DNA of 50,515 bases from Lacihabitans sp. LS3-19 (GTDB lineage: Bacteria; Bacteroidota; Bacteroidia; Cytophagales; Spirosomataceae): assembly GCF_024343575.1 (NCBI RefSeq), contig NZ_RJUA01000023.1, positions 1 to 50,515 on the forward strand. Reading direction: 5' to 3'. Positions within the stretch are counted from its first letter, which is position 1. Each line of letters starts with the position of its first letter. The notes beneath the pieces were generated by a model that ran no database searches, was not told the origin of the DNA, and was given only the letters and a program-made list of their open reading frames with translations. Positions 1-7,154 of the stretch are shown in pieces. The translations under genes were made by a program, and so were the position numbers.

Positions 1-1082
1 ATTTGGTTTTCTTGTAAAGTACTTAAGAAATTCACTTTGCCAGAAATAGCCGCCGTAGCTATATACCTTTGTTTCCAAGCTTCTATGTCGCTTTTGAGCG
101 TATTGATTGATTGTATAACCGCCACTTTTTGATCCAAAACGTTTTTGTCTATTTCAAATATTTCCTGCTGCTTTTGCGTCTGGTTAATGGTATTGTTTTC
201 TAAACTGCCTTTGGCTTGTTCATAAGCCTGTTTTTTGCTTAGATATTTGCTCATTGAATTTTTAGCTTCCAAATGTGCCACAAAGCCTTTTTCTGCAAGT
301 CGCTGTTGGCTTTGGGCTTCTTCTAAAGCCATTTGTAAATCTTGCTCTTGCAATTGCAATTGACTTTTGGTATTGTCCTGAAGTCTTCTTAAAGAACCGA
401 TTTCACTGCCAATGGTTGCCTTTTTCTTTTCAAAAACCCCATTGCTAGCAGCAGCTTTGGATTGCATCAAAGCTTGTTGAAATGCTTGATATGACTTTTG
501 CAATTCACCCAAGCTAAAATACTGGGGAATCTTTGTGTTTTGAATTGCATTGATATTATTTTCCTGGGCAAAATTCACCAAAGTATTTACCGTTTCTTCA
601 AGTTGCAGTACTTCGTCGTGGCTTGCTGTGCTTTCAAGATAGGCCAATACCTGGCCTTTTTCCACCAATTCGCCTTCTTTTGCAAAAAGGCGGGTGAGGT
701 TACCATCTGTTTTGCTTAGGATAGTTTTTGGTAGATTATTGGCAACTACCTTGAGCGAAGAACCCACCAAGTCGGGATATTCTACAAACCAAGTAATGCC
801 TATCAGCATAACAAAAGCCAAAAAGAAGACCGTAGTACCCCAACGAATAAGCCAGATGGGCGGTTTGTTGAGCACTTCGTCTACATTTGAATTTACCAAT
901 TCAGGCATGCGGTTTCTATTTCCACCATTATCTCCTTCAAATTCTATCTCGGGAGGAATTGGTGGCGGAGAAGCTTCTTTTGGAAGCAACTCTTGCTCAA
1001 AAACACCCCTACCCCCCATCAATATCCTGATGTCGGTATAGAGGAGCTTTTCCGAACTATTTATATATTCTTTTTCGTTCAT
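1..1082 (-). CDS. HlyD-family membrane fusion protein of a peptide exporter (3' end outside window)
   Basis: This is the periplasm-spanning adaptor expected to link an inner-membrane ABC exporter to an outer-membrane channel. The reading frame is open from the ATG at 1082 to the window edge, so the C-terminus is missing. A Pro-rich N-terminal stretch (about residues 30-60) precedes one membrane segment (about 83-100, ending in ITWFVEYPDLV). A lipoyl/barrel half follows (TILSKTDGNLTRLFAKEGE), then long coiled-coil-like helices rich in Gln, Glu and Lys. Relatives I know usually begin close to the membrane segment, so the Met at 908 (residue 59, MPELVNSNVDEVL) is an alternative start. The ATG at 1082 is kept because the first 28 codons recur just upstream with two silent differences. 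It is the natural partner of the C39 ABC exporter at 2294-4489, from which a plus-strand toxin-antitoxin pair separates it. Confidence 0.9.
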   Translation of the reverse strand, partial: MNEKEYINSSEKLLYTDIRILMGGRGVFEQELLPKEASPPPIPPEIEFEGDNGGNRNRMPELVNSNVDEVLNKPPIWLIRWGTTVFFLAFVMLIGITWFVEYPDLVGSSLKVVANNLPKTILSKTDGNLTRLFAKEGELVEKGQVLAYLESTASHDEVLQLEETVNTLVNFAQENNINAIQNTKIPQYFSLGELQKSYQAFQQALMQSKAAASNGVFEKKKATIGSEIGSLRRLQDNTKSQLQLQEQDLQMALEEAQSQQRLAEKGFVAHLEAKNSMSKYLSKKQAYEQAKGSLENNTINQTQKQQEIFEIDKNVLDQKVAVIQSINTLKSDIEAWKQRYIATAAISGKVNFLSTLQENQ

Positions 1083-1119
1083 TATATTATTTTTCTAATG
1101 CATAATAGAACACAGATAA

Positions 1120-1203
1120 ACACGGATTTGACACGGATTTTTATTTATAAAAAATCAAAGTTTCGAGCAATATAAATTAAAATTGTCCGTGTCAAATCCG
1201 TGT
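1120..1203. repeat. Palindromic intergenic repeat, family A
   Basis: A perfect 18-bp inverted repeat (1120-1137 and 1186-1203; core CACGGATTTGACACGGA) flanks a 48-bp AT-rich centre. It sits exactly between the two copies of the HlyD 5' end. Similar 'cacggattt'/'aaatccgtg' wording recurs at about 34678-34822 and in fragments near 13074-13092, so this is a dispersed family and not a gene-specific terminator. Confidence 0.75.
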
Positions 1204-1290
1204 GCTAAAAACACCCCTACCCCCCATCAATATCCTAATGTCAGTATAGAGGAGCTTTTCCGAACTATTTATATATTCTTTTTCGTTCAT
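1192..1290 (-). pseudogene. Duplicated 5' end of the HlyD gene (remnant)
   Basis: Bases 1207-1290 repeat 999-1082 (84 bp, offset 208) with two differences. Both differences are silent in the HlyD frame (ACC/ACT Thr, ATC/ATT Ile). The copy encodes the same first 28 residues from its own ATG at 1290, then reads four foreign codons into the palindromic repeat and stops at 1192-1194 (TGA). It is therefore a truncated start of the HlyD gene or of a close paralogue. Its right end touches the promoter region of the antitoxin gene on the other strand. Confidence 0.8.
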
Positions 1291-1294
1291 TTGT

Positions 1295-1302
1295 TATATT
1301 TG
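1295..1302 (+). promoter_or_regulatory. Bacteroidota -7 element for the toxin-antitoxin pair
   Basis: TATATTTG matches the TAnnTTTG -7 consensus. Transcription would begin near 1308, which favours the antitoxin ATG at 1322 over the ATG at 1304. No convincing -33 box is visible at the usual spacing. Confidence 0.4.
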
Positions 1303-1321
1303 TATGAAAATCAAAGTAATT

Positions 1322-1546
1322 ATGACAACAGTAATAAATTTAAGCGATATCGATTTTAGCTTTTTTGAAAAACTAAAAAAGCAATTCGGCGACAAAGACA
1401 TGAGAATTACAATTGATGAAGTTCCCGAAAAAGTGAGCCAAATGGAAATTTTTAGAAAATTGGAGGCTTTACAAAAAAAGTATCCGCCAAAAGTAATTTC
1501 TAAAGACATAGATCTATCAGCTCTAGCCAACGAAGTAAATCTATGA
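1322..1546 (+). CDS. Putative antitoxin of a type II toxin-antitoxin pair
   Basis: A 74-aa acidic/basic mixed protein with no clear named family. It has an N-terminal strand-like segment, a helical middle (residues ~10-55) and a C-terminal tail (ISKDIDLSALANEVNL) of the type that wraps around a PIN toxin. The stop overlaps the toxin start by four bases (ATGA), the classic arrangement for translational coupling of antitoxin and toxin. An ATG at 1304 would add six residues but lies at or before the predicted transcription start. The call rests mainly on context; the DNA-binding fold is not recognisable by eye. Confidence 0.65.
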   Translation: MTTVINLSDIDFSFFEKLKKQFGDKDMRITIDEVPEKVSQMEIFRKLEALQKKYPPKVISKDIDLSALANEVNL

Positions 1547-1953
1547 TTTATTTGGACACTGATTTTCTGATACACTATTTGGTTATTCAAGACAAAGAAA
1601 TACACAGAATAGTAAATAAAAAGATAAAACCTTGGCTGGAGAGTGAAAAGGTTTTCATTTCTTTGCTAACCATGCAAGAAACTTCTTTTGTCCTTTCAAG
1701 ACTTAATTTCGATTCTTTCGAAATAATTGAGAAAATAAATCAAATCGAAAGATTTGGAAATATTAATTATTCTAAAAAAGAATTTGAAAGAGCCAAATTT
1801 CTAGCTTCCAAGGTTGGTTTCAATAGTATCAACGACTGTCTACACACCGCCATAGCCGAATCACATTGTAAAGAACTTTATACCTTCAATAAAAAGGATT
1901 TCGAAAAAATAAAAAACTATACCGATTTGAAAATCAATATATTATCAGTTTGA
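1543..1953 (+). CDS. PIN-domain ribonuclease toxin (VapC-like)
   Basis: A 136-aa protein with the PIN layout. It opens with MIYLDTDFLIHYL (Asp5/Asp7), has a Glu in MQETSFVL (about residue 47) and acidic residues in NDCLHTAIAESH (about 105-115), then a late strand and YTFNKKDFEK near the C-terminus. PIN toxins are metal-dependent endoribonucleases held inactive by the antitoxin encoded just upstream. The pair stands on the opposite strand to the exporter genes on either side, together with several repeats, so it appears to be an insertion into the peptide-export locus. Confidence 0.8.
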   Translation: MIYLDTDFLIHYLVIQDKEIHRIVNKKIKPWLESEKVFISLLTMQETSFVLSRLNFDSFEIIEKINQIERFGNINYSKKEFERAKFLASKVGFNSINDCLHTAIAESHCKELYTFNKKDFEKIKNYTDLKINILSV

Positions 1954-2022
1954 ATATTGCAAAGGTTTTCACAAAATCTTTATACTATATTTTACCATTC
2001 ACCTTTCTTTAATACTTTTTTA

Positions 2023-2124
2023 ACCACATAGGCCACATAGCATACTATTGTCCATATTTTTCAAATAGAAACATAGTTTCATCTATTGTGTCTATGTGGT
2101 ATTTCCTTTTGTGAACTATGTGGT
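2023..2124. repeat. Palindromic intergenic repeat, family B
   Basis: ACCACATAGgCCACATAG at 2023-2040 is complemented by CTATGTGGT at 2092-2100 and again at 2116-2124, with ACATAG/CTAT wording in between. It is a dispersed-repeat type of hairpin, different in sequence from the repeat at 1120-1203. It lies in the 340-bp gene-free stretch between the toxin and the ABC exporter. Confidence 0.65.
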
Positions 2125-2160
2125 AAATATTTTTTTTCACAATTTTATCCTCACGCATCA

Positions 2161-2290
2161 CCTCCCCAACTTCCCAACTTTCCACCTTCCTAACTTACCA
2201 CCTTTCCAACTTACCACCTTTCCAACTTACCACCTTTCCAACTTTCCAACTTTCCAACTTTCCAACTTTCCAACTTTCCAACTTTCCAAA
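2161..2290. repeat. Minisatellite of 8-bp and 16-bp units
   Basis: The left part has irregular units. Then come about three 16-bp units (ACCACCTTTCCAACTT) and about seven 8-bp units (TCCAACTT). The array ends four bases before the stop codon of the ABC exporter. An 8-bp unit is not a multiple of three, so changes in copy number would alter any frame reading through it. The open frame across it on the plus strand is low-complexity and not believed to be a gene. Confidence 0.85.
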
Positions 2291-2293
2291 TAC

Positions 2294-4489
2294 TCAACTC
2301 CCCAACTCCAACTGATTCTTTACCAACTCATAATATCTTCCGTTTGACCTACTCAATTCCGCATGTGTGCCCACTTCTACCACTTTACCTTTTTCAAATA
2401 CTATAATCTGGTCGGCATTTTTTACGGTGCTTAGGCGGTGGGCTACTACTACTACAGTTTTGCCTCTGTTAAATTCCTCCAGATTATCCATAATTACCCT
2501 TTCGTTTTCGGCATCAAGGGCATTGGTGGCTTCGTCAAAAAATAGATATTCAGGGTTTTTATATACGGCTCTGGCTATCAATAGTCTTTGTCTTTGGCCT
2601 TGTGAGACGCCATTGCCTTCAGCACCTATTTTGGTGTTGTAGCTTAGGGGTAGTTCCTCTATAAAATCTTGGATGTTGGCCACTTTTACAGCATGCATGA
2701 GTTTGTGTATATCTGGCCGTTCGTCTGATATGCTGATGTTATTGGCGATGGTGTCAGAAAAAATATAGCCGTCTTGCATTACAGTGCCGCATAGGCTCCG
2801 CCAATAGTCGTGACTGATGTTTTTGAGTTGAGTATTGCCAATTTTGATTTGGCCTTTTTGGGCATTTACAAACTTTAGCAACAGTTTTAATAAAGTAGTT
2901 TTACCACTGCCACTACTGCCCACTATGGCGGTGGTTTTACCTGCGGGTATTTTGATGTTGATATCGGTCAAAACTGGTTCATTGCCAGCACCGGGGTAAG
3001 TATAACTCAGGTTTTCAATATTGATACTGTGGTCTTGTGGCAAGGTTTTGAGCAAATGCTGGTCTGCGGGTTCTTCCTCGTCCATGGTATGGACTTCGTT
3101 GAGGCGTTCGAGGCTCATTTTGGCATCTTGGAGGTGTTGCATAAAACCCACCAATTGCTCCACAGGGCTATTGAGCTGCCCGATGATATATTGCATGGCC
3201 ATCATGGCTCCTAGGGTCATTTGGCCATTGACCACCGCCGTAGCTGCCAAAAAAGTAATAAAAATATTTTTGCCCTCGTTGATAAACAAAGCCCCCACTT
3301 GTTGATATTGTTGCAGAGCTAAGCCACGCATACTCAGTTTAAAGCTTTGTACCTGTAGATTCTCCCAGTCCCAGCGTTTTCTTAATGTGGCATTGTTCAG
3401 TTTTAGCTCAGGAACAGATTGTACGAGCTGAATTAATGAGCTTTGGTTTTTGGAATTTAGGGCAAAACGTTTGTTATCCAAAACACGGCGATATTTGAGA
3501 AACAATACCACCCACACACTGTAAGCCACCGAAGCCACCACAAATACCCCAAAAATGCTGAGATTATAATAGGCCAACACAAACGAAAAAATGACCAGAT
3601 TAAACATAGAAAACAGCACATTGAGCGAGGTGCCTGTTAGAAATGACTCTATGCGGCTATGGTCTCCTATGCGTTGGAGGATATCCCCAGTTTGTTTGCT
3701 CTCAAAATAGCTTACAGGCAGTTTGAGCAGTTTGCCCAAAAACTCTGAAAGAATGGACAGGTTGATACGGGTACTCACATGTAGCAGTATCCACGACCGC
3801 AGAAAATCTACCGCCATGCGACCAATGAAAAGCATGAGTTGTGCAGCCAGTACCAGATAAATAAAATTAAGATTGCGGGTTTGGATGCCCGTATCTACCA
3901 CACTTTGGGTAAGAAAAGGCATAATGAGTTGTATCATGGAACCTACCAAAAGCCCCAAACCCAGCTGAACAACAAGGGATTTGTACTTAAAAAAATATTG
4001 AAACAAAGCCCCAAAGCTTTTCTCTTTGTTTTTTTCTGCAAAGGTATCGTTCTCAAAAAAAGCCGCCGTAGGCTCTAGGAGCAAAGCCACGCCAGTGCGT
4101 TCGCCATCTATGACTGTTGTTGCCCATTGAGATTCGAATTCTTTAAAACTATATATTATCAAACCTTTAGCTGGGTCGGCTACAAAGACTTGGTTTTTTG
4201 AAATTTTATAGACCACAATGAAGTGGTTCTGACTCCAGTGGACTATTGATGGAAGCGGTGCATCTTTCTTTAATTTTTGAAGATTAACTTTAACACCAAG
4301 GGTTCTAAATCCAACCTTTTCAGATGCCTGAGCAATACCTAATAGATTTACACCTTCTTTGCCCAGCTCCGTAGCGTCTCGTAATTCTTGTGCAGATAAA
4401 TTGCGACCATAAAACTTTGCAACCATTCTAATACAAGCTGGACCACAGTCCATGGCGTCATATTGGCGATATGTAGGAAAAGTACTCAT
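2294..4489 (-). CDS. C39-peptidase-containing ABC exporter for GG-leader peptides
   Basis: This 731-aa protein should cut the leader after Gly-Gly and export the mature peptide across the inner membrane. The N-terminal C39 cysteine protease has Cys15 (DAMDCGPACIRMV), His89 (NHFIVVY) and Asp105 (ADPAKG), so the triad looks intact. The transmembrane domain covers about residues 165-440. The ATPase domain has Walker A at 524-531 (GSSGSGKT), a Q-loop near 572, a signature at 627-632 reading VSQGQ instead of LSGGQ, Walker B with Asp652/Glu653 and an H-loop His684. The VSQGQ signature is common in this exporter group. The start overlaps the GwsS stop by four bases (ATGA). Both precursors at 6689-7130 carry GG leaders and are the likely cargo. 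Confidence 0.95.
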   Translation of the reverse strand: MSTFPTYRQYDAMDCGPACIRMVAKFYGRNLSAQELRDATELGKEGVNLLGIAQASEKVGFRTLGVKVNLQKLKKDAPLPSIVHWSQNHFIVVYKISKNQVFVADPAKGLIIYSFKEFESQWATTVIDGERTGVALLLEPTAAFFENDTFAEKNKEKSFGALFQYFFKYKSLVVQLGLGLLVGSMIQLIMPFLTQSVVDTGIQTRNLNFIYLVLAAQLMLFIGRMAVDFLRSWILLHVSTRINLSILSEFLGKLLKLPVSYFESKQTGDILQRIGDHSRIESFLTGTSLNVLFSMFNLVIFSFVLAYYNLSIFGVFVVASVAYSVWVVLFLKYRRVLDNKRFALNSKNQSSLIQLVQSVPELKLNNATLRKRWDWENLQVQSFKLSMRGLALQQYQQVGALFINEGKNIFITFLAATAVVNGQMTLGAMMAMQYIIGQLNSPVEQLVGFMQHLQDAKMSLERLNEVHTMDEEEPADQHLLKTLPQDHSINIENLSYTYPGAGNEPVLTDINIKIPAGKTTAIVGSSGSGKTTLLKLLLKFVNAQKGQIKIGNTQLKNISHDYWRSLCGTVMQDGYIFSDTIANNISISDERPDIHKLMHAVKVANIQDFIEELPLSYNTKIGAEGNGVSQGQRQRLLIARAVYKNPEYLFFDEATNALDAENERVIMDNLEEFNRGKTVVVVAHRLSTVKNADQIIVFEKGKVVEVGTHAELSRSNGRYYELVKNQLELGS

Positions 4490-5541
4490 TGCCCATATAG
4501 AGGGTTATTAGTTAGATTTTCATCTCCCCACGTACCAGTGTACGGATTATAACTACATTTAGCAGGTTTTGAGTAAATATTGTTTGGGTCTTGAATATAC
4601 ACTCTACAATCGGTACAGATATGTCTAAATTCACAATCTTTACAAACTTCTATCTGGTCTTTATGTATATTCCATACGTCTTTAAAATCATTCTTTTCAA
4701 TTGCTTCTTTTACCGTAATATTTTTTATATTTCCATAGCTTTTTGTCATCGACGGGCAGTTCTTAATTTCGCCATTAATATCGATACCTACTTTTTTATT
4801 CAAACAGGTGTTTTTAGTTTGGGATTCTGAAAAAGTTTTTATATTGTTGGCGAACGTATGCTCACTTATTGCACCACAGTGAGAACTATCATTAAGAATT
4901 TGTTTTACTAATATTAGATTACCCATTTTTGATTTATGAAGGTCTAAAATCTTATTTTCCGGAGCAGAATATAAAATAATACTCTGTATCACGGGCCTTT
5001 CAGCCAAAATTTTGTGATAACTTTCAATTGGAATTGAGCCATTAAATTTAAGTATGAATTCAATGGAGCTAATGTTTTCACCTTCGAGAGGATTTAAAAG
5101 GCTTTCTATATTTTCTAATGAAGAGTCACAAAAAAATCGAATTTGAAAATGTCTGCAACCTAAATTTATTAGCTGAATCATTGCTGAAAGAGCGTTGTAA
5201 TCAGAATTTGATGAAAGGTCTAGAATTGAGTTTGAAATCTCACCTGGGTAGTGATAGTCAAGTATTATATTAGGGAAGTATTCTAATTCTTTCTTGGAAC
5301 AAAAGAAAATATAATCATTTTGTTCCAGAAATTCGAAATACTCAATTATAATATTCTCATATTTGTTGTTGTAGAAATCATTGATTTGAAAAACAGTCTT
5401 TCCCTGATGATTATTCAAGATTTCATATAATGAATTTGGAATCATGTGAAAAGTATTCCTATTGATGTCAATTATAATTGATCTTGAAAACCCTTTGGAA
5501 ATTAGACAGCAAGCATAGAGTTTAAAATATTTGTTTTTCAT
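4486..5541 (-). CDS. gwsS: SPASM-domain peptide maturase, grasp-with-spasm system
   Basis: A 351-aa protein recognised as the SPASM partner of the grasp-with-spasm RiPP system. The N-terminus (YFKLYACCLISKGFSRSI) matches what I recall of the family. The C-terminal SPASM region has Cys246, Cys262, Cys300, Cys303, Cys309, Cys312 and Cys329 (KNCPSM, CKDCEFRHICTDC, KPAKCSYNPYTGTWG), suited to auxiliary iron-sulfur clusters. No CX3CX2C radical-SAM motif is visible; the only N-terminal cysteines are the pair at 11-12. Its chemistry is therefore unclear: it may be a non-canonical enzyme or a partner of the ATP-grasp ligase. It lies downstream of gwsG and is translationally coupled to the ABC exporter. 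Confidence 0.9.
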   Translation of the reverse strand: MKNKYFKLYACCLISKGFSRSIIIDINRNTFHMIPNSLYEILNNHQGKTVFQINDFYNNKYENIIIEYFEFLEQNDYIFFCSKKELEYFPNIILDYHYPGEISNSILDLSSNSDYNALSAMIQLINLGCRHFQIRFFCDSSLENIESLLNPLEGENISSIEFILKFNGSIPIESYHKILAERPVIQSIILYSAPENKILDLHKSKMGNLILVKQILNDSSHCGAISEHTFANNIKTFSESQTKNTCLNKKVGIDINGEIKNCPSMTKSYGNIKNITVKEAIEKNDFKDVWNIHKDQIEVCKDCEFRHICTDCRVYIQDPNNIYSKPAKCSYNPYTGTWGDENLTNNPLYGQ

Positions 5542-5719
5542 AAAAGGAATCCCAACTTATTATTTTAGATATTTTTTTATGTGGCGGCTGTGTTATATAA
5601 AAACTGGTATTTAGTTCATTGTTTGTAGTAATTCTTACCTTCGTGGAGTTTTCAGCCCGAAATGTTGTTAAAGTCCTGAAATTTATTGGTAATGATTTTA
5701 ATTTCTTTTTTGAAAACAT
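5522..5719 (-). CDS. Possible 65-aa small gene between gwsG and gwsS
   Basis: This open frame bridges the whole gap between gwsG and gwsS. It overlaps the gwsG end by 22 bp and the gwsS start by 20 bp, which gives an unbroken chain of overlapping frames. The product is basic and rich in Lys, Thr, Asn and Ser (LKSLPINFRTLTTFRAENS), with no Gly-Gly motif, membrane segment or family I recognise. It could be a small accessory protein or a chance frame. The 156-bp gap would be unusually long within this tight operon if it were empty, which is the main reason to keep it. Confidence 0.3.
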   Translation of the reverse strand: MFSKKKLKSLPINFRTLTTFRAENSTKVRITTNNELNTSFYITQPPHKKISKIISWDSFYEKQIF

Positions 5720-6642
5720 AGGTAATCTGCAATTTCTTTTTCTAAATAATAATTACATTCATATGACAGTCTTCCAAATTGACCATCAGGATTTACTTCG
5801 AGGAAAAAGAACTTTCCATCTGTAGAGTAAATAAAATCAATAGAACCACAGTTTAAATCTAAATTTCTTATAAATTTAATTATCTTTATTATAAGATTTT
5901 TTGGCAGTTTAAAAGGAACTATTCGTTGACTATTTTTATCATCCTTTCGGTAGTCAAGATTTTCAGAACTTGAAAAGATTGCAAAAGCGAATAAACTGAA
6001 GTTTAGAAAAAACACTCTTACATCCATTTTTTTTCTGATAATACTTTGTAAGCAAGTTGGGAAAAAGATGTCACCAGTTTTCGTATCGGGTATTTTAATT
6101 GATTCTGCATAAGTTCCAACATTTTTGTTGAACAATTTCCCTGTAAATACATCCTGTATTGCCTTTGAAACAATTGAGTTTTCTTTAAAAAATTTTGTAG
6201 TTCCGTGGTTTAAATAATCAGTAATTAAAGTTTGTGGTATCAAAAGACCGGCATTTAATGCAACTTTTAAATTTATAAGTTTATTATATTTTAAATCATT
6301 TGATGTACCAAGGACTAAAGAACCATGGAATTTAAATTCTTCCATTAAGTAATTACTAAAAGAATTCCATTCATTGAATAGATAACTCGTTATACTTTGA
6401 TTTGCATTACTATTGGATATTTGGTAATTAAAAGCTCCTTTTCTTAACCAAACTGATGAAATTTCAGAAAATTTAAGTTCCTTCAGATTAAATTTAATGG
6501 TAGAATTTAAATTAATCTCCATTTCAAATTTACTAATGAAGTCAGATTCATTAAATCTTATAAACTCGAAATTATAGTAAATTAACCAGTCAATTACTTT
6601 ATTGACGCTATCCTCTTTTTGCTCAGTAAGTATTAATATCAT
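5698..6642 (-). CDS. gwsG: ATP-grasp peptide maturase, grasp-with-spasm system
   Basis: A 314-aa ATP-grasp ligase of the microviridin/graspetide-maturase type. Such enzymes use ATP to join Asp or Glu side chains to Ser, Thr or Lys in a precursor core. Visible features are an N-terminal pre-grasp region (MILILTEQKEDSVNKVIDWL), a Lys-rich nucleotide-binding middle, a DVR motif in KKMDVRVFFLN and the metal-binding end GSIDFIYSTDGKFFFLEVNPDGQFG, with the Asp and Glu/Asn expected for Mg-ATP. It follows two precursor genes and a hairpin. Length and partner genes fit GwsG. Confidence 0.9.
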   Translation of the reverse strand: MILILTEQKEDSVNKVIDWLIYYNFEFIRFNESDFISKFEMEINLNSTIKFNLKELKFSEISSVWLRKGAFNYQISNSNANQSITSYLFNEWNSFSNYLMEEFKFHGSLVLGTSNDLKYNKLINLKVALNAGLLIPQTLITDYLNHGTTKFFKENSIVSKAIQDVFTGKLFNKNVGTYAESIKIPDTKTGDIFFPTCLQSIIRKKMDVRVFFLNFSLFAFAIFSSSENLDYRKDDKNSQRIVPFKLPKNLIIKIIKFIRNLDLNCGSIDFIYSTDGKFFFLEVNPDGQFGRLSYECNYYLEKEIADYLCFQKRN

Positions 6643-6652
6643 AAGTAAAAGA

Positions 6653-6681
6653 ACCTGAGTGCAAAAAGCTTACACTCAGGT
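6653..6681 (-). terminator. Hairpin between precursor and maturase genes (attenuator-like)
   Basis: Perfect 9-bp arms ACCTGAGTG (6653-6661) and CACTCAGGT (6673-6681) enclose an 11-nt loop. On the transcript the hairpin begins 7 nt after the stop of the second precursor and ends about 10 nt before the gwsG start, followed by a U-rich but interrupted stretch. It could act as a leaky terminator giving more precursor than enzyme, protect the precursor mRNA 3' end, or mask gwsG translation initiation. Confidence 0.6.
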
Positions 6682-6688
6682 AATTTAG

Positions 6689-6880
6689 TTAACATTCTTG
6701 AATATAACGTTTAGTCCAATGAATTCCTAAAAAGCTATGGTCCTCCTCGACCATTTCTCTTCCATCGCAAAGATCAACCACATTATAACTAGTACTCCCT
6801 CCTTTAATAGTTTCTAATTTAGAAATTTCGGAAGTCTCGAATTTAGAAAACTTAGAATTGTTTGATTTAATTGATTCCAT
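6689..6880 (-). CDS. Grasp-with-spasm precursor peptide 2
   Basis: A 63-aa RiPP precursor. The leader (FSKFETSEISKLETIKGG) ends in Gly27-Gly28, the cleavage site for the C39 exporter. The core of 35 residues starts STSYNVVDLCDG and is acidic (Asp36, Asp39, Glu42, Glu45, Glu46, Asp47), with hydroxyl or amine partners Ser29, Thr30, Ser31, Ser49, Thr56 and Lys57. It ends FLGIHWTKRYIQEC. The leader and both ends of the core match precursor 1, while the middle differs. The ATG at 6880 is chosen because it aligns with the other precursor; an open frame extends upstream but runs antisense-like through precursor 1 in another frame. Confidence 0.85.
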   Translation of the reverse strand: MESIKSNNSKFSKFETSEISKLETIKGGSTSYNVVDLCDGREMVEEDHSFLGIHWTKRYIQEC

Positions 6881-6929
6881 TTTGTTTGTTTTTATGATTT
6901 TACTTATAACAACTTGTAATAATAATGTC

Positions 6930-7130
6930 TTACTCCATTGGTTTCCAGCGACCCCATATAGTAATACCAAGTATTTTTGTGTCCGAACGCTCATATGCCC
7001 CACCACCCACTGAGGAAGATGAGCCACATCCAACCATCTCATAGCTGTCTGATCCCCCTTTAATTTGTTCGAGGGAGTTAATTTCTGAGCCTCTAAATTT
7101 TTTGAAAGACTCGTGATTGATTTGTTCCAT
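6930..7130 (-). CDS. Grasp-with-spasm precursor peptide 1
   Basis: A 66-aa RiPP precursor with leader FKKFRGSEINSLEQIKGG ending at Gly25-Gly26. The 40-residue core starts SDSYEMVGCGSSSS and has a flexible Gly/Ser middle (SSSSVGGGAYERSDTK) and the ending ILGITIWGRWKPME. Possible crosslink donors and acceptors are Ser27, Ser29, Thr51, Thr57, Lys52 and Lys63 with Asp28, Glu31, Glu47, Asp50 and Glu66. It starts 24 bp after the stop of the 460-aa protein and lies 49 bp before precursor 2, so all are probably one transcript. Confidence 0.88.
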   Translation of the reverse strand: MEQINHESFKKFRGSEINSLEQIKGGSDSYEMVGCGSSSSVGGGAYERSDTKILGITIWGRWKPME

Positions 7131-7154
7131 AGTTGACTTGTTTAAGTTATAAAT

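Noticed and set aside
694-1041. 115-codon plus-strand frame
   Set aside because: It is antisense to the HlyD gene, whose membrane segment and adaptor pattern are clear.
2161-2290. Considered as CRISPR
   Set aside because: Units of 8 and 16 bp are contiguous, with no spacers.
2096-2347. Plus-strand open frame of 83 codons
   Set aside because: It reads through the minisatellite and gives repeated Thr/Phe/Gln/Leu/Pro; it also overlaps the end of the clear ABC exporter gene.
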